From: an uncultured Chitinophaga sp.
Lineage (GTDB): Bacteria > Bacteroidota > Bacteroidia > Chitinophagales > Chitinophagaceae
Reading direction: 5' to 3'
Length of the DNA: 64,000 bases
Assembly: GCF_902168175.1 (NCBI RefSeq)
Contig: NZ_CABHOU010000072.1
Coordinates: 124,001-188,000, forward strand
The stretch's first letter is position 1. Every line of letters starts with the position of its first letter. A program made the translations under genes and the position numbers. The notes beneath the pieces are model-generated. The model made no database searches. It worked only from the letters and a program-made list of their open reading frames with translations, and had not been told where the DNA came from. Shown here in pieces: positions 8,959-17,730 of this stretch.

Positions 8959-11900
8959 GTGAAGAACCTACTGCAATTAATGCCTAAGGTACGTGCCGGT
9001 ATCTTTTGCATGATCTTGCTGCACTTGCTGCAGCCTCGTGTCATGGCACAGGGTGATCAAACCCAGATTAAACTGGCCAATTTTGGGGCCTGGCTTCATC
9101 TTCCCGATGATTACAATTCAACCACTGAGCGTTATCCACTAATTATCTTCTTCCATGGTGTGGGAGAGCAGGGGCCAACGTTGAATGCGGTATTGAATCA
9201 TGGTGTACCTAAAATGGTCGCTAACGGGGCAAAGATGCAGTATACCGTTGGCGGTAAACTGTTCAAATTCATCACGATATCGCCTCAGGCGACGGGTGGC
9301 TGGTTTAATGCTGACATGGTGGACAACATCATTGAGGCGGCAAAGAAAGCCTATCGTGTGGATGAAAGCCGTATTTACCTGACAGGTTTAAGTGCGGGTG
9401 GTTATGCCACCTGGAACTACCCGTCGGCTAAACCGGAATATGCCAGGAAAGTAGCGGCCATTGTGCCGGTTTCTGCTGCCGGTATAGATTACGATGAAAG
9501 TCAACTTTGTAACATAGCCAGCCAGAACGTAAGGCTTTGGACGCTTTGCGGCGATGGCGACCAGTTCTATTATCTTGTAGACAGGTATGTAACGAAGATC
9601 AATAGCTGTAATCCGACGGTAAAAGCAATATCGACCATCACCAAAGGTGCTGGTCATACTGGTTCTTACTGGAACCAGGCCTATGCCGTGGATAACGTTT
9701 ATAACAGTCCAAATATTTACCAGTGGATGTTGCAGTATTCACGCAATGATGCTGGTACACCAACAAATATTTTCCCGGTTGCCAATGCTGGCAGCGATGT
9801 TAGTATCACACTGCCAACCTCTACGGCCAGTCTGGATGGTTCGGCTTCAAAAGACAGCGATGGTACGATAACTACATATTCCTGGACTAAAAAGTCCGGT
9901 CCGGGCGTAGGCTCAATTACAACTTCCAATGCTGCAAAAACAACTGTTACCGGCCTTACAACAGCCGGTATTTATGTTTTTAGCCTTACCGTTACCGATA
10001 ACAGCGGCGGCGTTCACAGCGATGATGTTAGCGTAACGGTTGCAGGCAGCGCAAACAACGCGCCGGTGGCTAATGCGGGTGCAGCTCAAACGATTACACT
10101 TCCTACGAATACCGTATCATTGGACGGCTCCGCATCTTCGGATGCGGAAGGCGCCCTTACTTATGCCTGGACGAAAGTAAGCGGTCCGGCAGCAGGTGGT
10201 GGTGCAATTACCACGGCCAGTGCTGCAACAACTACCGTGACGGGCCTGTTGCAAGGCACTTACCAGTTCCGCCTTACTGTTACTGACGCTGGTGGCCTAA
10301 CCGCTACAGCGACAGTTAACGTGACTGTAAATGCGGTTGCAAACCCGGCACCAGTGGCCAGGGTAGCGCCCAGCGCTATCAGTATTGCTTTACCGACTAC
10401 TACCGCTACACTGGATGGTAGTTCATCGACCGGCACTACTTATACCTGGACTAAAACAGCCGGGCCAGCAGGCGGTACTATCGCTTCGGCTACTGCAGCC
10501 AGAACAACTGTCAGCGCCTTAGTGGCAGGTACTTATACCTATAAGCTGGTAGTTGCCAATGCGGCAGGCGTAACAGCAGAAACTACAGTGACTGTAACGG
10601 TAACCGCGGCAGCAGAACCCGGAGATTGTGGTTGTAAACTGACGGTTACTCCAAGTGCAGACGGCGGTGTTTATATGGACCTGAGTTCTAAAGGCCTGCA
10701 GCCTGGCGACGTGATATGTATCAAAGCAGGTAAATACAAGCAGATCGAATTCTTCAACGCATCTGGTACTGCGGATAAACCATTGATATTCATGAACTGT
10801 GGCGGTGTTGTAGAATCAGGCGATGGCGGCGACCGTGGATTTACCTTCCGCAACGTTAAATACTTCAAGTTTACCGGTTCTGGTAGCAGCGATAAATACG
10901 GCTTTAAATCAAATGGCGGTAGCAAGTACATTCCGAGCGGCTTCTCCGCAGGTAAAGGTTGTACCGACTACGAGGTGGAACGGCTTGAGATCACCAAAAC
11001 CGAAGCGGGCTTCCTGTGTAAGATTAACCCGGATTGTGATCCTGAAACATGGTATCCCAATTTCGCGATCCGCAACCTGAAGTTCCACGATTGTTATATT
11101 CATGATGTACTGGGTGAAGGTATGTATATCGGTCACACTTCTCAGAGCGGTGTTTCTGTTACCTGTAACGGGACTACCTCCAGTCAGCCTCCTCCAAGGA
11201 TATATAATTGTAAGGTATACAATATGATTACGGACGGTACCGGTTGGGACGGCATCCAGGTTTCTGGTGCGCCTGAAGGACTGGAGATCTATAATAATAA
11301 AGTGTTGAACTACGGCCTGGAAAATAAAGGCAGCCAGCAGGCAGGTATTATTTTCGGTGGCGAAGGTGTGGGCAGCATACATGGTAACCTGGTGAGCAAA
11401 GGTACTGGTAACGGTATCCAGGTGTTCGGCAGTACCCATATTGATGTATACAACAACGTGGTGAACGAGGCTGGTTACGATGGAACTTCTGCTGGCCAGG
11501 ACGCTATCTTCATCGATGATAAACCAACGCTCCAGTTGTACAAACCCATCCAGGTGTATGTATTTAACAACACAATTGTTAAAGCAGCACGTGATGGTAT
11601 TATGTTTTACAACTCGCAGGGTACAGTAGCAGCAGGTAACCTCTTCTACAATAACCTGATCGTACAACCAGGCGCACTGGCCTCAAAAGGGCAAAAGGCT
11701 TACCTGGAAGTAGATAACACGATCGATTACAAAGCAGCGAATAACGTTTTTGAAGCAGACATCAACAATGTAAAATTTGTGGACCCTGCCAATAACGACT
11801 TCCACATACTGGCTGGTTCACCGGCTATCGATAAAGGTCAGGATGTTAGTGGTTACGGTGTTAACCGCGACTTTGACGGCGAAGCCCGCCCTTACGGTGC

Positions 11901-14799
11901 CGCTTTCGACGCAGGTGCGGATGAATTTACCGGCGCAACGCCCACTAATAAACTCCCTACAGCCAATGCAGGTACCGATATCACCATCACTCTGCCTACC
12001 AACACTGCGTCTCTGGACGGCAGCGGTTCAACGGACACTGATGGTACTATCGTTAGTTACGCTTGGGTGAAAAAAACAGGCCCGGCAGCTGGCGGGGGCA
12101 CTATTACCACAGCTGGTGCCGCTAAAACTACGGTTACCGCTTTAGTTGAAGGGGCTTATACATTCACACTTACTGTAACCGACGATAAAGGTGCCACACA
12201 TAGTGATGATATCATTGTAACGGTTAAACCTGCCGCAGCAAACATTGCTCCGGTAGCAAAAGCTGGTGCAGATGTTACGATCACACTTCCTTTAAGCAGT
12301 GTTTCCCTGGACGGCAGCACTTCTACAGACAGTGATGGTACAATCACAAAGTACGCCTGGACCAAGAAAAGCGGCCCGGCAACTGGTGGCGGTACTATCA
12401 CCACTCCGGCAGTTTCTAAAACCACGGTAACTGCCCTGGTGCAGGGAACTTATGTGTTCACCCTCACCGTAACGGACGACAAAGGAGCCACTCACAGCGA
12501 CGATGTAAACGTAATTGTAAATGCGGCTATCCCTAACAACGTAGCCCCGGTGGCAAAAGCTGGTGCAGATGTAACGATCACACTTCCTGTAAGTACTGTA
12601 TCGCTTGATGGCAGTACTTCTACAGACAGCGATGGTACAATTGCGAAATACGCCTGGGTAAACCAAAACGGCCCAACCAGTGGTACTATTACTACTGCTG
12701 CTGCATCTAAAACAACTGTTACAGGACTGGTGGCAGGTACTTATACTTTCCGCCTTACCGTTACCGACGATAAAGGTGCAACACACTTCGATGACGTGAT
12801 TGTAACTGTTAAGCCGGCTGCTAACGTAGCCCCGGTGGCAAAAGCGGGTGCTGATGTTACGATCGTTCTGCCTACTAATACTGTAGCGCTGGACGGTAAT
12901 AATTCCACCGACAGCGATGGCACGATTGCTACTTATACATGGACTAAACAAAGTGGCCCAACCGGTGGCGCAATTGCAACACCTGCAGCCGCTAAAACAA
13001 ATATCACCGGTCTGGTGGAAGGTACTTATGTGTACCGCCTCACTGTGAAGGATGATAAAGGTCTTACGCACTATGATGATGTAACCATTACCGTTAAGCC
13101 TGCGGCAGCGAATGTTGTACCAGTGGCTAACGCGGGTACAGATATCACGATTACTATACCAGCTTCTTCTGCCGCACTTGATGGTAGCCTTTCTGCCGAC
13201 AATGATGGTACCATTACCAAGTATGCCTGGGTGAAAACTTCTGGTCCTGCAGGTGGTGCAATTACCAGCGCATCTTCAGCAAAAACAACGGTTACGGGTT
13301 TGGTGGAAGGCACATATGTGTTTACACTTACAGTAACTGATAATAGTAACGCTACACACGCCGACCAGGTAACTGTGAACGTGAAAGCGGCTACGGTTAA
13401 CATTGCACCGATTGCAGATGCAGGAGGCGATATCACTATCACACTGCCGACTTCCGCTGTATCGCTTGACGGTTCTTTGTCTTATGATACCGACGGAACG
13501 ATCAGCACATACCAGTGGAGGAAACAAACTGGCCCGGCCAGCGGCAGCATCGCAAATTCTGCATCTTCTAAAACAAACGTAACCGGCCTGGTAGAAGGTA
13601 CCTATGTATTTGCACTGACTGTTACCGATAACGGCGGCCTGACTAACAGCACCACCGTAACAGTAGTAGTAAATCCAGTACCAAACAAACCTCCGGTGGT
13701 ATATGCAGGTCCGGATATCACGATCACATTGCCGGTTAACCAGACCACACTGGATGCCAGCTTGTCTTATGATCCTGATGGCTCTATCGTAAGTTATGCA
13801 TGGAGAAAAACGAGCGGTCCGAGCACGTTTGCTTTCGCTAACGCTAACAGTGCTAAAACACTGTTGACAAACCTGGTAGCTGGTACTTACACATTCCAGG
13901 TTGTAGCAACAGACAATAAAGGGCTTACCAATTTTGATGATATTACGGTAACGGTCCAGTCGATTATTAACGCAGCGCCAATTGCAAATGCAGGTACTGA
14001 TATTAATATCGTGCTGCCAGCAACCGAAGCGTCACTTAACGGTTCTGGCTCTATTGATGCCGACGGATCTATCACAGACTACAAATGGACGCAGATTTAC
14101 GGTGCTACAGCCACTATCGTAAGTGGCAGCTCGTCTAACACCGCTGTTAGTGGTCTGGCAGAGGGTACTTATGTATTCGAACTCACCGTAACTGATAACA
14201 ATGGTGCTACACACTCCGATCGCGTAACGGTGACGGTAACCGCTCAGCCGAACGATGGTCCTGTAGCTAATGCCGGCGAGGACAGAAACTTCACGCTCCC
14301 AGTAACAACAGTGGAACTTGACGGTAGCGGTTCTTACGATGCAGATGGCACTATCACTCAATATAGCTGGAGGAAAATCGCTGGTCCCGCAGAAGGCACT
14401 ATCGTAAACAACAATGCCGCCAAGCCAAACCTTGTTGGTCTTGTGGAAGGTGTTTATGAATTCGAGCTTACTGTAACCGACGATAAATTCCAGACAGCTA
14501 CTGATGTAGTGAAAATCACTGTGAAAAGCCCGGATGAAGAAAAGGTAAGGATGCAGATATATCCTAATCCTGCAACACATTTCATCAGGGTGGTACTGAG
14601 GAGTAAGGAACTGAAGGATATTGATGTGGCTATTTACAGCTCACAGGGTCAGCTTCTGAAAACTATCAGAGTGGGAAATCCAGGCTCCATCTGGCAGCAG
14701 AACATTCCGCTCGATATGTATCCTTGCGGATCTTATATCCTGAAAGTTACTGGAGAGAATTACAATTACTCGAAGATATTTATAAAAGCAGCGCACTAA
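8959..14799 (+). CDS. giant secreted esterase / PKD-repeat / beta-helix protein with type IX sorting domain
   Basis: A 1946-residue multi-domain export product. Domains in order: signal peptide (about 1-31, ending VMAQG); alpha/beta-hydrolase of the PHB-depolymerase/feruloyl-esterase type (about 33-265) with nucleophile Ser145 in GLSAGG, Asp199 or Asp201 and His233 as likely triad; three PKD-type Ig-like repeats (about 273-553); a right-handed parallel beta-helix (about 555-995) with many NN-ladder turns; nine more PKD repeats (1000 to about 1857); and a type IX secretion C-terminal domain (1862-1946) with IYPNPATHF and a GSYILKV strand. It should be secreted across the outer membrane and be surface-bound or released, acting on an esterified plant or microbial polysaccharide. 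GTG 8959 gives a MKN-type leader; ATG 8980 also leaves a good signal peptide. Confidence 0.85.
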   Translation: MKNLLQLMPKVRAGIFCMILLHLLQPRVMAQGDQTQIKLANFGAWLHLPDDYNSTTERYPLIIFFHGVGEQGPTLNAVLNHGVPKMVANGAKMQYTVGGKLFKFITISPQATGGWFNADMVDNIIEAAKKAYRVDESRIYLTGLSAGGYATWNYPSAKPEYARKVAAIVPVSAAGIDYDESQLCNIASQNVRLWTLCGDGDQFYYLVDRYVTKINSCNPTVKAISTITKGAGHTGSYWNQAYAVDNVYNSPNIYQWMLQYSRNDAGTPTNIFPVANAGSDVSITLPTSTASLDGSASKDSDGTITTYSWTKKSGPGVGSITTSNAAKTTVTGLTTAGIYVFSLTVTDNSGGVHSDDVSVTVAGSANNAPVANAGAAQTITLPTNTVSLDGSASSDAEGALTYAWTKVSGPAAGGGAITTASAATTTVTGLLQGTYQFRLTVTDAGGLTATATVNVTVNAVANPAPVARVAPSAISIALPTTTATLDGSSSTGTTYTWTKTAGPAGGTIASATAARTTVSALVAGTYTYKLVVANAAGVTAETTVTVTVTAAAEPGDCGCKLTVTPSADGGVYMDLSSKGLQPGDVICIKAGKYKQIEFFNASGTADKPLIFMNCGGVVESGDGGDRGFTFRNVKYFKFTGSGSSDKYGFKSNGGSKYIPSGFSAGKGCTDYEVERLEITKTEAGFLCKINPDCDPETWYPNFAIRNLKFHDCYIHDVLGEGMYIGHTSQSGVSVTCNGTTSSQPPPRIYNCKVYNMITDGTGWDGIQVSGAPEGLEIYNNKVLNYGLENKGSQQAGIIFGGEGVGSIHGNLVSKGTGNGIQVFGSTHIDVYNNVVNEAGYDGTSAGQDAIFIDDKPTLQLYKPIQVYVFNNTIVKAARDGIMFYNSQGTVAAGNLFYNNLIVQPGALASKGQKAYLEVDNTIDYKAANNVFEADINNVKFVDPANNDFHILAGSPAIDKGQDVSGYGVNRDFDGEARPYGAAFDAGADEFTGATPTNKLPTANAGTDITITLPTNTASLDGSGSTDTDGTIVSYAWVKKTGPAAGGGTITTAGAAKTTVTALVEGAYTFTLTVTDDKGATHSDDIIVTVKPAAANIAPVAKAGADVTITLPLSSVSLDGSTSTDSDGTITKYAWTKKSGPATGGGTITTPAVSKTTVTALVQGTYVFTLTVTDDKGATHSDDVNVIVNAAIPNNVAPVAKAGADVTITLPVSTVSLDGSTSTDSDGTIAKYAWVNQNGPTSGTITTAAASKTTVTGLVAGTYTFRLTVTDDKGATHFDDVIVTVKPAANVAPVAKAGADVTIVLPTNTVALDGNNSTDSDGTIATYTWTKQSGPTGGAIATPAAAKTNITGLVEGTYVYRLTVKDDKGLTHYDDVTITVKPAAANVVPVANAGTDITITIPASSAALDGSLSADNDGTITKYAWVKTSGPAGGAITSASSAKTTVTGLVEGTYVFTLTVTDNSNATHADQVTVNVKAATVNIAPIADAGGDITITLPTSAVSLDGSLSYDTDGTISTYQWRKQTGPASGSIANSASSKTNVTGLVEGTYVFALTVTDNGGLTNSTTVTVVVNPVPNKPPVVYAGPDITITLPVNQTTLDASLSYDPDGSIVSYAWRKTSGPSTFAFANANSAKTLLTNLVAGTYTFQVVATDNKGLTNFDDITVTVQSIINAAPIANAGTDINIVLPATEASLNGSGSIDADGSITDYKWTQIYGATATIVSGSSSNTAVSGLAEGTYVFELTVTDNNGATHSDRVTVTVTAQPNDGPVANAGEDRNFTLPVTTVELDGSGSYDADGTITQYSWRKIAGPAEGTIVNNNAAKPNLVGLVEGVYEFELTVTDDKFQTATDVVKITVKSPDEEKVRMQIYPNPATHFIRVVLRSKELKDIDVAIYSSQGQLLKTIRVGNPGSIWQQNIPLDMYPCGSYILKVTGENYNYSKIFIKAAH
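9775..10617 (+). repeat. three PKD-type repeats (N-terminal block)
   Basis: Repeats start at about 9775, 10060 and 10348, each near 95 codons, with the pattern PVANAG...LDGS..S.D..G....Y.W....GP...T.V.GL..GTY.F.LTVTD. The third is more diverged (it lacks the DSDG turn). Confidence 0.85.
11956..14530 (+). repeat. nine tandem PKD-type repeats (C-terminal block)
   Basis: Nine units of about 95 codons follow the beta-helix. Units 2, 3 and 4 of the block share almost identical DNA over their first 30-40 nt (from about 12253, 12547 and 12835), so they look recently duplicated. Later units diverge more. Confidence 0.88.
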
Positions 14800-15106
14800 T
14801 TTACCAGTAGCAGCTTAGCATCGCTAATTACTCCCAAGATGCATGGCCTTTGTCGCAAAACCATATGGTGCTGCGGCAGAGGCCATCGCATTTTGTGGGG
14901 ATTTTATGGCATTAAATCGTTGTAGAACGCATCATAATGAAGGGAAAAATCAGTTCATTTCTACACTGTGGAATTAGTGCGAAAGCGTTGTAACGTATTG
15001 AAATAGTGATTGTTAAAAGGGGAGAAGCGGTTGTGGAATGATAATTGTCAAAAGATAGGTATACTATTAATCGTTACACATTATTTCACACTTAAACCTA
15101 TTAGTT
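14800..15106. other. intergenic region after the PKD protein gene
   Basis: 307 nt. It holds a long interrupted hairpin, ATGC-GGCCT (14839-14849) pairing with AGGCC-GCAT (14880-14891) and followed by TTTTG, a plausible terminator for the preceding gene. The remainder shows no gene and no clear promoter. Confidence 0.45.
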
Positions 15107-15268
15107 ATGTTACGTTGGGCAGTTATATTTTTTATCGTAGCTATTATAGCAGCGGTTTTCGGATTTGGCGGAATAGCCGCAGGTGCGGTATCCATTGCCA
15201 GGATCCTGTTTTTCATTTTCGTAGTACTTTTCCTTATCTCGCTGATCTCAGGACTGGTTAGAAGATAA
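15107..15268 (+). CDS. DUF1328 small membrane protein
   Basis: A 53-residue protein starting [16 protein letters not shown] and ending LISGLVRR. Two hydrophobic helices are joined by a short glycine-rich turn (FGFGGIAAG). This matches the YtjA/DUF1328 family in length, the MLRWA start and the GIA-A-GAxxIA core. Its function is not established in the family; homologues are small inner-membrane proteins often linked to stress. Start ATG 15107. A long hairpin follows the stop. Confidence 0.85.
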   Translation: MLRWAVIFFIVAIIAAVFGFGGIAAGAVSIARILFFIFVVLFLISLISGLVRR

Positions 15269-15291
15269 GTATATAGACGATTGTATTAAAA

Positions 15292-15340
15292 AGACGGCTG
15301 TCTCGCAAGCAAATTCATATTGCTTAGCAGGCAGCCGTCT
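15292..15340 (+). terminator. long hairpin after the DUF1328 gene
   Basis: Arms AGACGGCTG... (15292-15312) and ...CAGCCGTCT (15320-15340): a 9-bp outer stem, then a mismatched stretch, then GCAAGCAA-type pairing. No long T run follows, so termination is likely but not certain. Confidence 0.5.
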
Positions 15341-15379
15341 GCTTTGTAAATGCAGTTGTTTCGGCTTACATTTACAACT

Positions 15380-15667
15380 ATGAAACCTGTAATAACGATC
15401 TCTTATTGCCCGAAATGCGGCTGGCTGTTACGGGCGGCTTATATGGCGCAGGAACTGCTTACTACTTTTGAAGAGGACCTTGGCGGTGTAACCCTTAAGC
15501 CCGCGGAAGTAGCCGGCAGTTACCAGATTTTCGTGAATGATAATCTGCTTTTCGATCGTAAGAGGGAAGGGCATTTTCCGGAAATTAAAGAACTGAAACA
15601 ACTGGTGCGTGATAAAGTAAATCCTGGTAAAGCCCTGGGGCATTCCGACCGCAAAACCAATGAGTAG
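15380..15667 (+). CDS. SelT/SelW/SelH (Rdx) family thioredoxin-like protein
   Basis: A small 95-aa protein. The redox motif CPKC is at 10-13 after a first beta strand (VITISYCPKCGW), the place where selenoprotein W has CxxU. Downstream, ELLTTFEEDL and the strand-turn GSYQIFVNDNLLFDRK followed by HFPEIKELKQLVRDK fit the Rdx fold. The role is probably thiol redox; the partner is unknown. The ATG at 15380 is chosen because the ten upstream codons overlap the preceding hairpin region and match nothing. Its 3' end overlaps the next gene by 8 nt, so the two are likely translated together. Confidence 0.82.
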   Translation: MKPVITISYCPKCGWLLRAAYMAQELLTTFEEDLGGVTLKPAEVAGSYQIFVNDNLLFDRKREGHFPEIKELKQLVRDKVNPGKALGHSDRKTNE

Positions 15668-16265
15668 GCATATGGGAAGGAAGTGGCTGTTAATGATCGC
15701 AGGCATATTTTCAGGATTGGGCCATCCCTTGCTGATCACGGCGCTGTTTATCATTTTTGCCACACTCCAGCAGCCGGCGGCCGAACGCTCATGGCTTATA
15801 TCCGGGCTGATTGTTGGTGGTGTGATCATCCCTATTTCACTCGTCAACTTCATCAGGGCCAGGCGTGGCGACTACACAAATTTTGATGTGTCCGACCGCA
15901 GGCAGCGGCGTTCGATGTACATTTACATCCTTGGCCTGATGGCCGTCGCCACCATTGCTTTGTTCATTACCCATCAACCCACATCTTTCCGCTACGGCGT
16001 ACTCTGTTGTTTTTTGATGCTGATATTCGCTTTTCTGTTGAACTTTTGGATTAAAGCATCGTTACATTCGGCTGTTTCGTTTTACCTTTCCATCTGCATG
16101 TTCACCTTACACATATCGTTCGGGTGGATAATGATCATACTGTCCGTATTAATTTCGGCGTCGCGACTGGTACTTAAAAGGCACACACAGGCGGAAGTGA
16201 TACTGGGAACGGCTTTAGGATGCCTGGCAGGAGCTTGTGCATATTGGTTAATAATTTATCGTTAG
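15660..16265 (+). CDS. PAP2-type phosphatase-like membrane protein
   Basis: 201 aa with about five transmembrane helices. The tail SRLVLKRHTQAEVILG fits the last PAP2 phosphatase motif (SRxxxxxHxxxEV), and KASLHSAVSFY fits the central (P)SGH-type motif in degenerate form. The first KxxxxxxRP motif is not clear. Known relatives dephosphorylate undecaprenyl pyrophosphate or phosphatidic acid. With two of three motifs weak, catalytic activity is uncertain. It overlaps the SelW-like gene by 8 nt and is followed 5 nt later by the MtfA-like gene, so the three form an operon. Confidence 0.7.
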   Translation: MSRHMGRKWLLMIAGIFSGLGHPLLITALFIIFATLQQPAAERSWLISGLIVGGVIIPISLVNFIRARRGDYTNFDVSDRRQRRSMYIYILGLMAVATIALFITHQPTSFRYGVLCCFLMLIFAFLLNFWIKASLHSAVSFYLSICMFTLHISFGWIMIILSVLISASRLVLKRHTQAEVILGTALGCLAGACAYWLIIYR

Positions 16266-16270
16266 TAGAT

Positions 16271-17044
16271 ATGGAAGCTGTATATATTTTAGGTGCTTTT
16301 ATAATAATTGTTTTGCTAGTCGTTCGTAGAAGCAGGAAAAAAAGCAACAAAAAAAAATTGGCAGTGCCGCAGAATTACGTGGAGTTACTGGCGCAAACTG
16401 TACCGTACTACCAACGCCTCAGTACACCGGAAAAATCGCGCTTCGCCGCATCCGTAAAGGAATTTCTGGAAACAGTGCATATAGAAGGCGTGAAGACAAG
16501 TGCAGAACCTATGGACTGTGTACTGATTGCCGCGGCAGCAGTAATTCCATCCTTCGGGTTCGAAAACTGGAAATACTTTAACCTCACGAATATTATTCTT
16601 TATCCCGGCGCGTTCGACGAAGAATATCGCCTTGATGGCGAGCGCAGGCCCATAGCCGGCATGGTTGGCAGCGGCGCACTGAACGGCCAGATGCTACTTT
16701 CCAGACCATCCGTCCGCGCTGGTTTTTTCGATATTCACGGCAAGCACAATACCGCTGTACATGAATTTGTGCACCTGCTGGACAAAGCAGATGGTATTGT
16801 AGATGGCGTCCCCGAGAAATTCCTGCGTCATGCCGCTACTGAAGAATGGGAACAAATCGTGCAGCATGAGATCGGCCTCATCGAACGCGGAGAATCCGAC
16901 ATTAACTCTTACGGAGCTGTTAATCATGGAGAATTTCTGGCGGTTTCAGCGGAATATTTCTTCCAGCAGCCCGCCAGGTTAAAGGAAGAGCATCCAGAAC
17001 TTTACCGGATGTTGTCGTTAATCTTTAATCAGCAGCTGGCATAA
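16271..17044 (+). CDS. MtfA-like zinc-dependent peptidase (M90 family)
   Basis: 257 aa. One N-terminal membrane helix (about 4-18), then a basic stretch, then a soluble domain with the zinc motif HEFVHLLD at 164-171, the hallmark of the M90/MtfA family. In E. coli MtfA is a cytosolic aminopeptidase that binds the glucose repressor Mlc. Here the N-terminal membrane anchor differs from E. coli MtfA, and no Mlc is visible. ATG 16271 is 5 nt after the PAP2 stop; an earlier in-frame start at 16220 would lie inside the PAP2 gene. Confidence 0.85.
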   Translation: MEAVYILGAFIIIVLLVVRRSRKKSNKKKLAVPQNYVELLAQTVPYYQRLSTPEKSRFAASVKEFLETVHIEGVKTSAEPMDCVLIAAAAVIPSFGFENWKYFNLTNIILYPGAFDEEYRLDGERRPIAGMVGSGALNGQMLLSRPSVRAGFFDIHGKHNTAVHEFVHLLDKADGIVDGVPEKFLRHAATEEWEQIVQHEIGLIERGESDINSYGAVNHGEFLAVSAEYFFQQPARLKEEHPELYRMLSLIFNQQLA

Positions 17045-17115
17045 AAGTTGTCGTTTTTATACAATTCTGTGCGTTGCAGGCGTCCTAATTTTATCCTATC
17101 AAAAACAATATTTGT

Positions 17116-17502
17116 ATGGACAACAACAAGATTCCCCAAGGTCACCAAACAGTGATCCCGTATTTGATCCTGGATGGCGCTGCAAAATTCCTCGATTTCG
17201 TTAAAAGCGCATTAGACGCTGAAGAAAAACACCTGCACAAGCGCGAGGATGATCCCGGCAAAATTATGCACGGCGAAGTGCGCATCGGAACGGCAACAAT
17301 TATGTTCGCAGACAGTACTGATAAATGGTCGTCGCAAACGGCGGGCTTGTACGTTTATGTGGACAATGCCGATGAATCTTACAAGAAAGCGCTGGCGGCT
17401 GGAGCCACCACAGTGATGGAGCTTTCTGATCAGCCATACGGCCGTACCTGCGGCGTGAAAGATCCGACCGGCAATACCTGGTGGATTACAATGCCGCAGT
17501 AA
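17116..17502 (+). CDS. VOC family (PhnB/glyoxalase-like) protein
   Basis: 128 aa with the beta-alpha-beta-beta-beta layout of the vicinal oxygen chelate superfamily. The N-terminal VIPYLILDGAAKFLDFVKSAL, MHGEVRIGTATIMFAD and C-terminal DPTGNTWWIT are the usual PhnB-like signatures. Substrate and metal use cannot be told; relatives include dioxygenases, glyoxalases and antibiotic-binding proteins. It is a single gene closed by a bidirectional terminator. Confidence 0.85.
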   Translation: MDNNKIPQGHQTVIPYLILDGAAKFLDFVKSALDAEEKHLHKREDDPGKIMHGEVRIGTATIMFADSTDKWSSQTAGLYVYVDNADESYKKALAAGATTVMELSDQPYGRTCGVKDPTGNTWWITMPQ

Positions 17503-17672
17503 CAATCTGAGTATCATTGTTTTGATTCTTTGTTCTGTCTTATAATTTATATTATGTTAAATAGGATAAAATAACGCTTCCCTTCTTAACCGGTTCTTTA
17601 ATCTTCTACAGAAACGGATAAGTCTACAATTCAATGATCAGCCTCCGGGCGAAATTGCTTCTCTTCCGCCGC

Positions 17673-17715
17673 ACAAAAAAAAGGCTTGCCAGTATAAACC
17701 GGCAAGCCTTTTTTT
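17673..17715. terminator. bidirectional terminator between VOC and TonB receptor genes
   Basis: A-run, stem GGCTTGCC / GGCAAGCC (17683-17690, 17701-17708), then seven T. It works on both strands for the two convergent genes. Confidence 0.8.
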
Positions 17716-17730
17716 AAATCATTTTAAGCA

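Noticed and set aside
10909-13442. Several minus-strand open frames (252, 259, 123 codons) under the large PKD protein
   Set aside because: Repetitive shadows of the PKD and beta-helix coding strand with no known motifs and skewed composition.
11956-14530. Regular repeats suggesting a CRISPR array
   Set aside because: The period is about 285 nt, in frame and coding for PKD domains; no short identical repeats with unique spacers.
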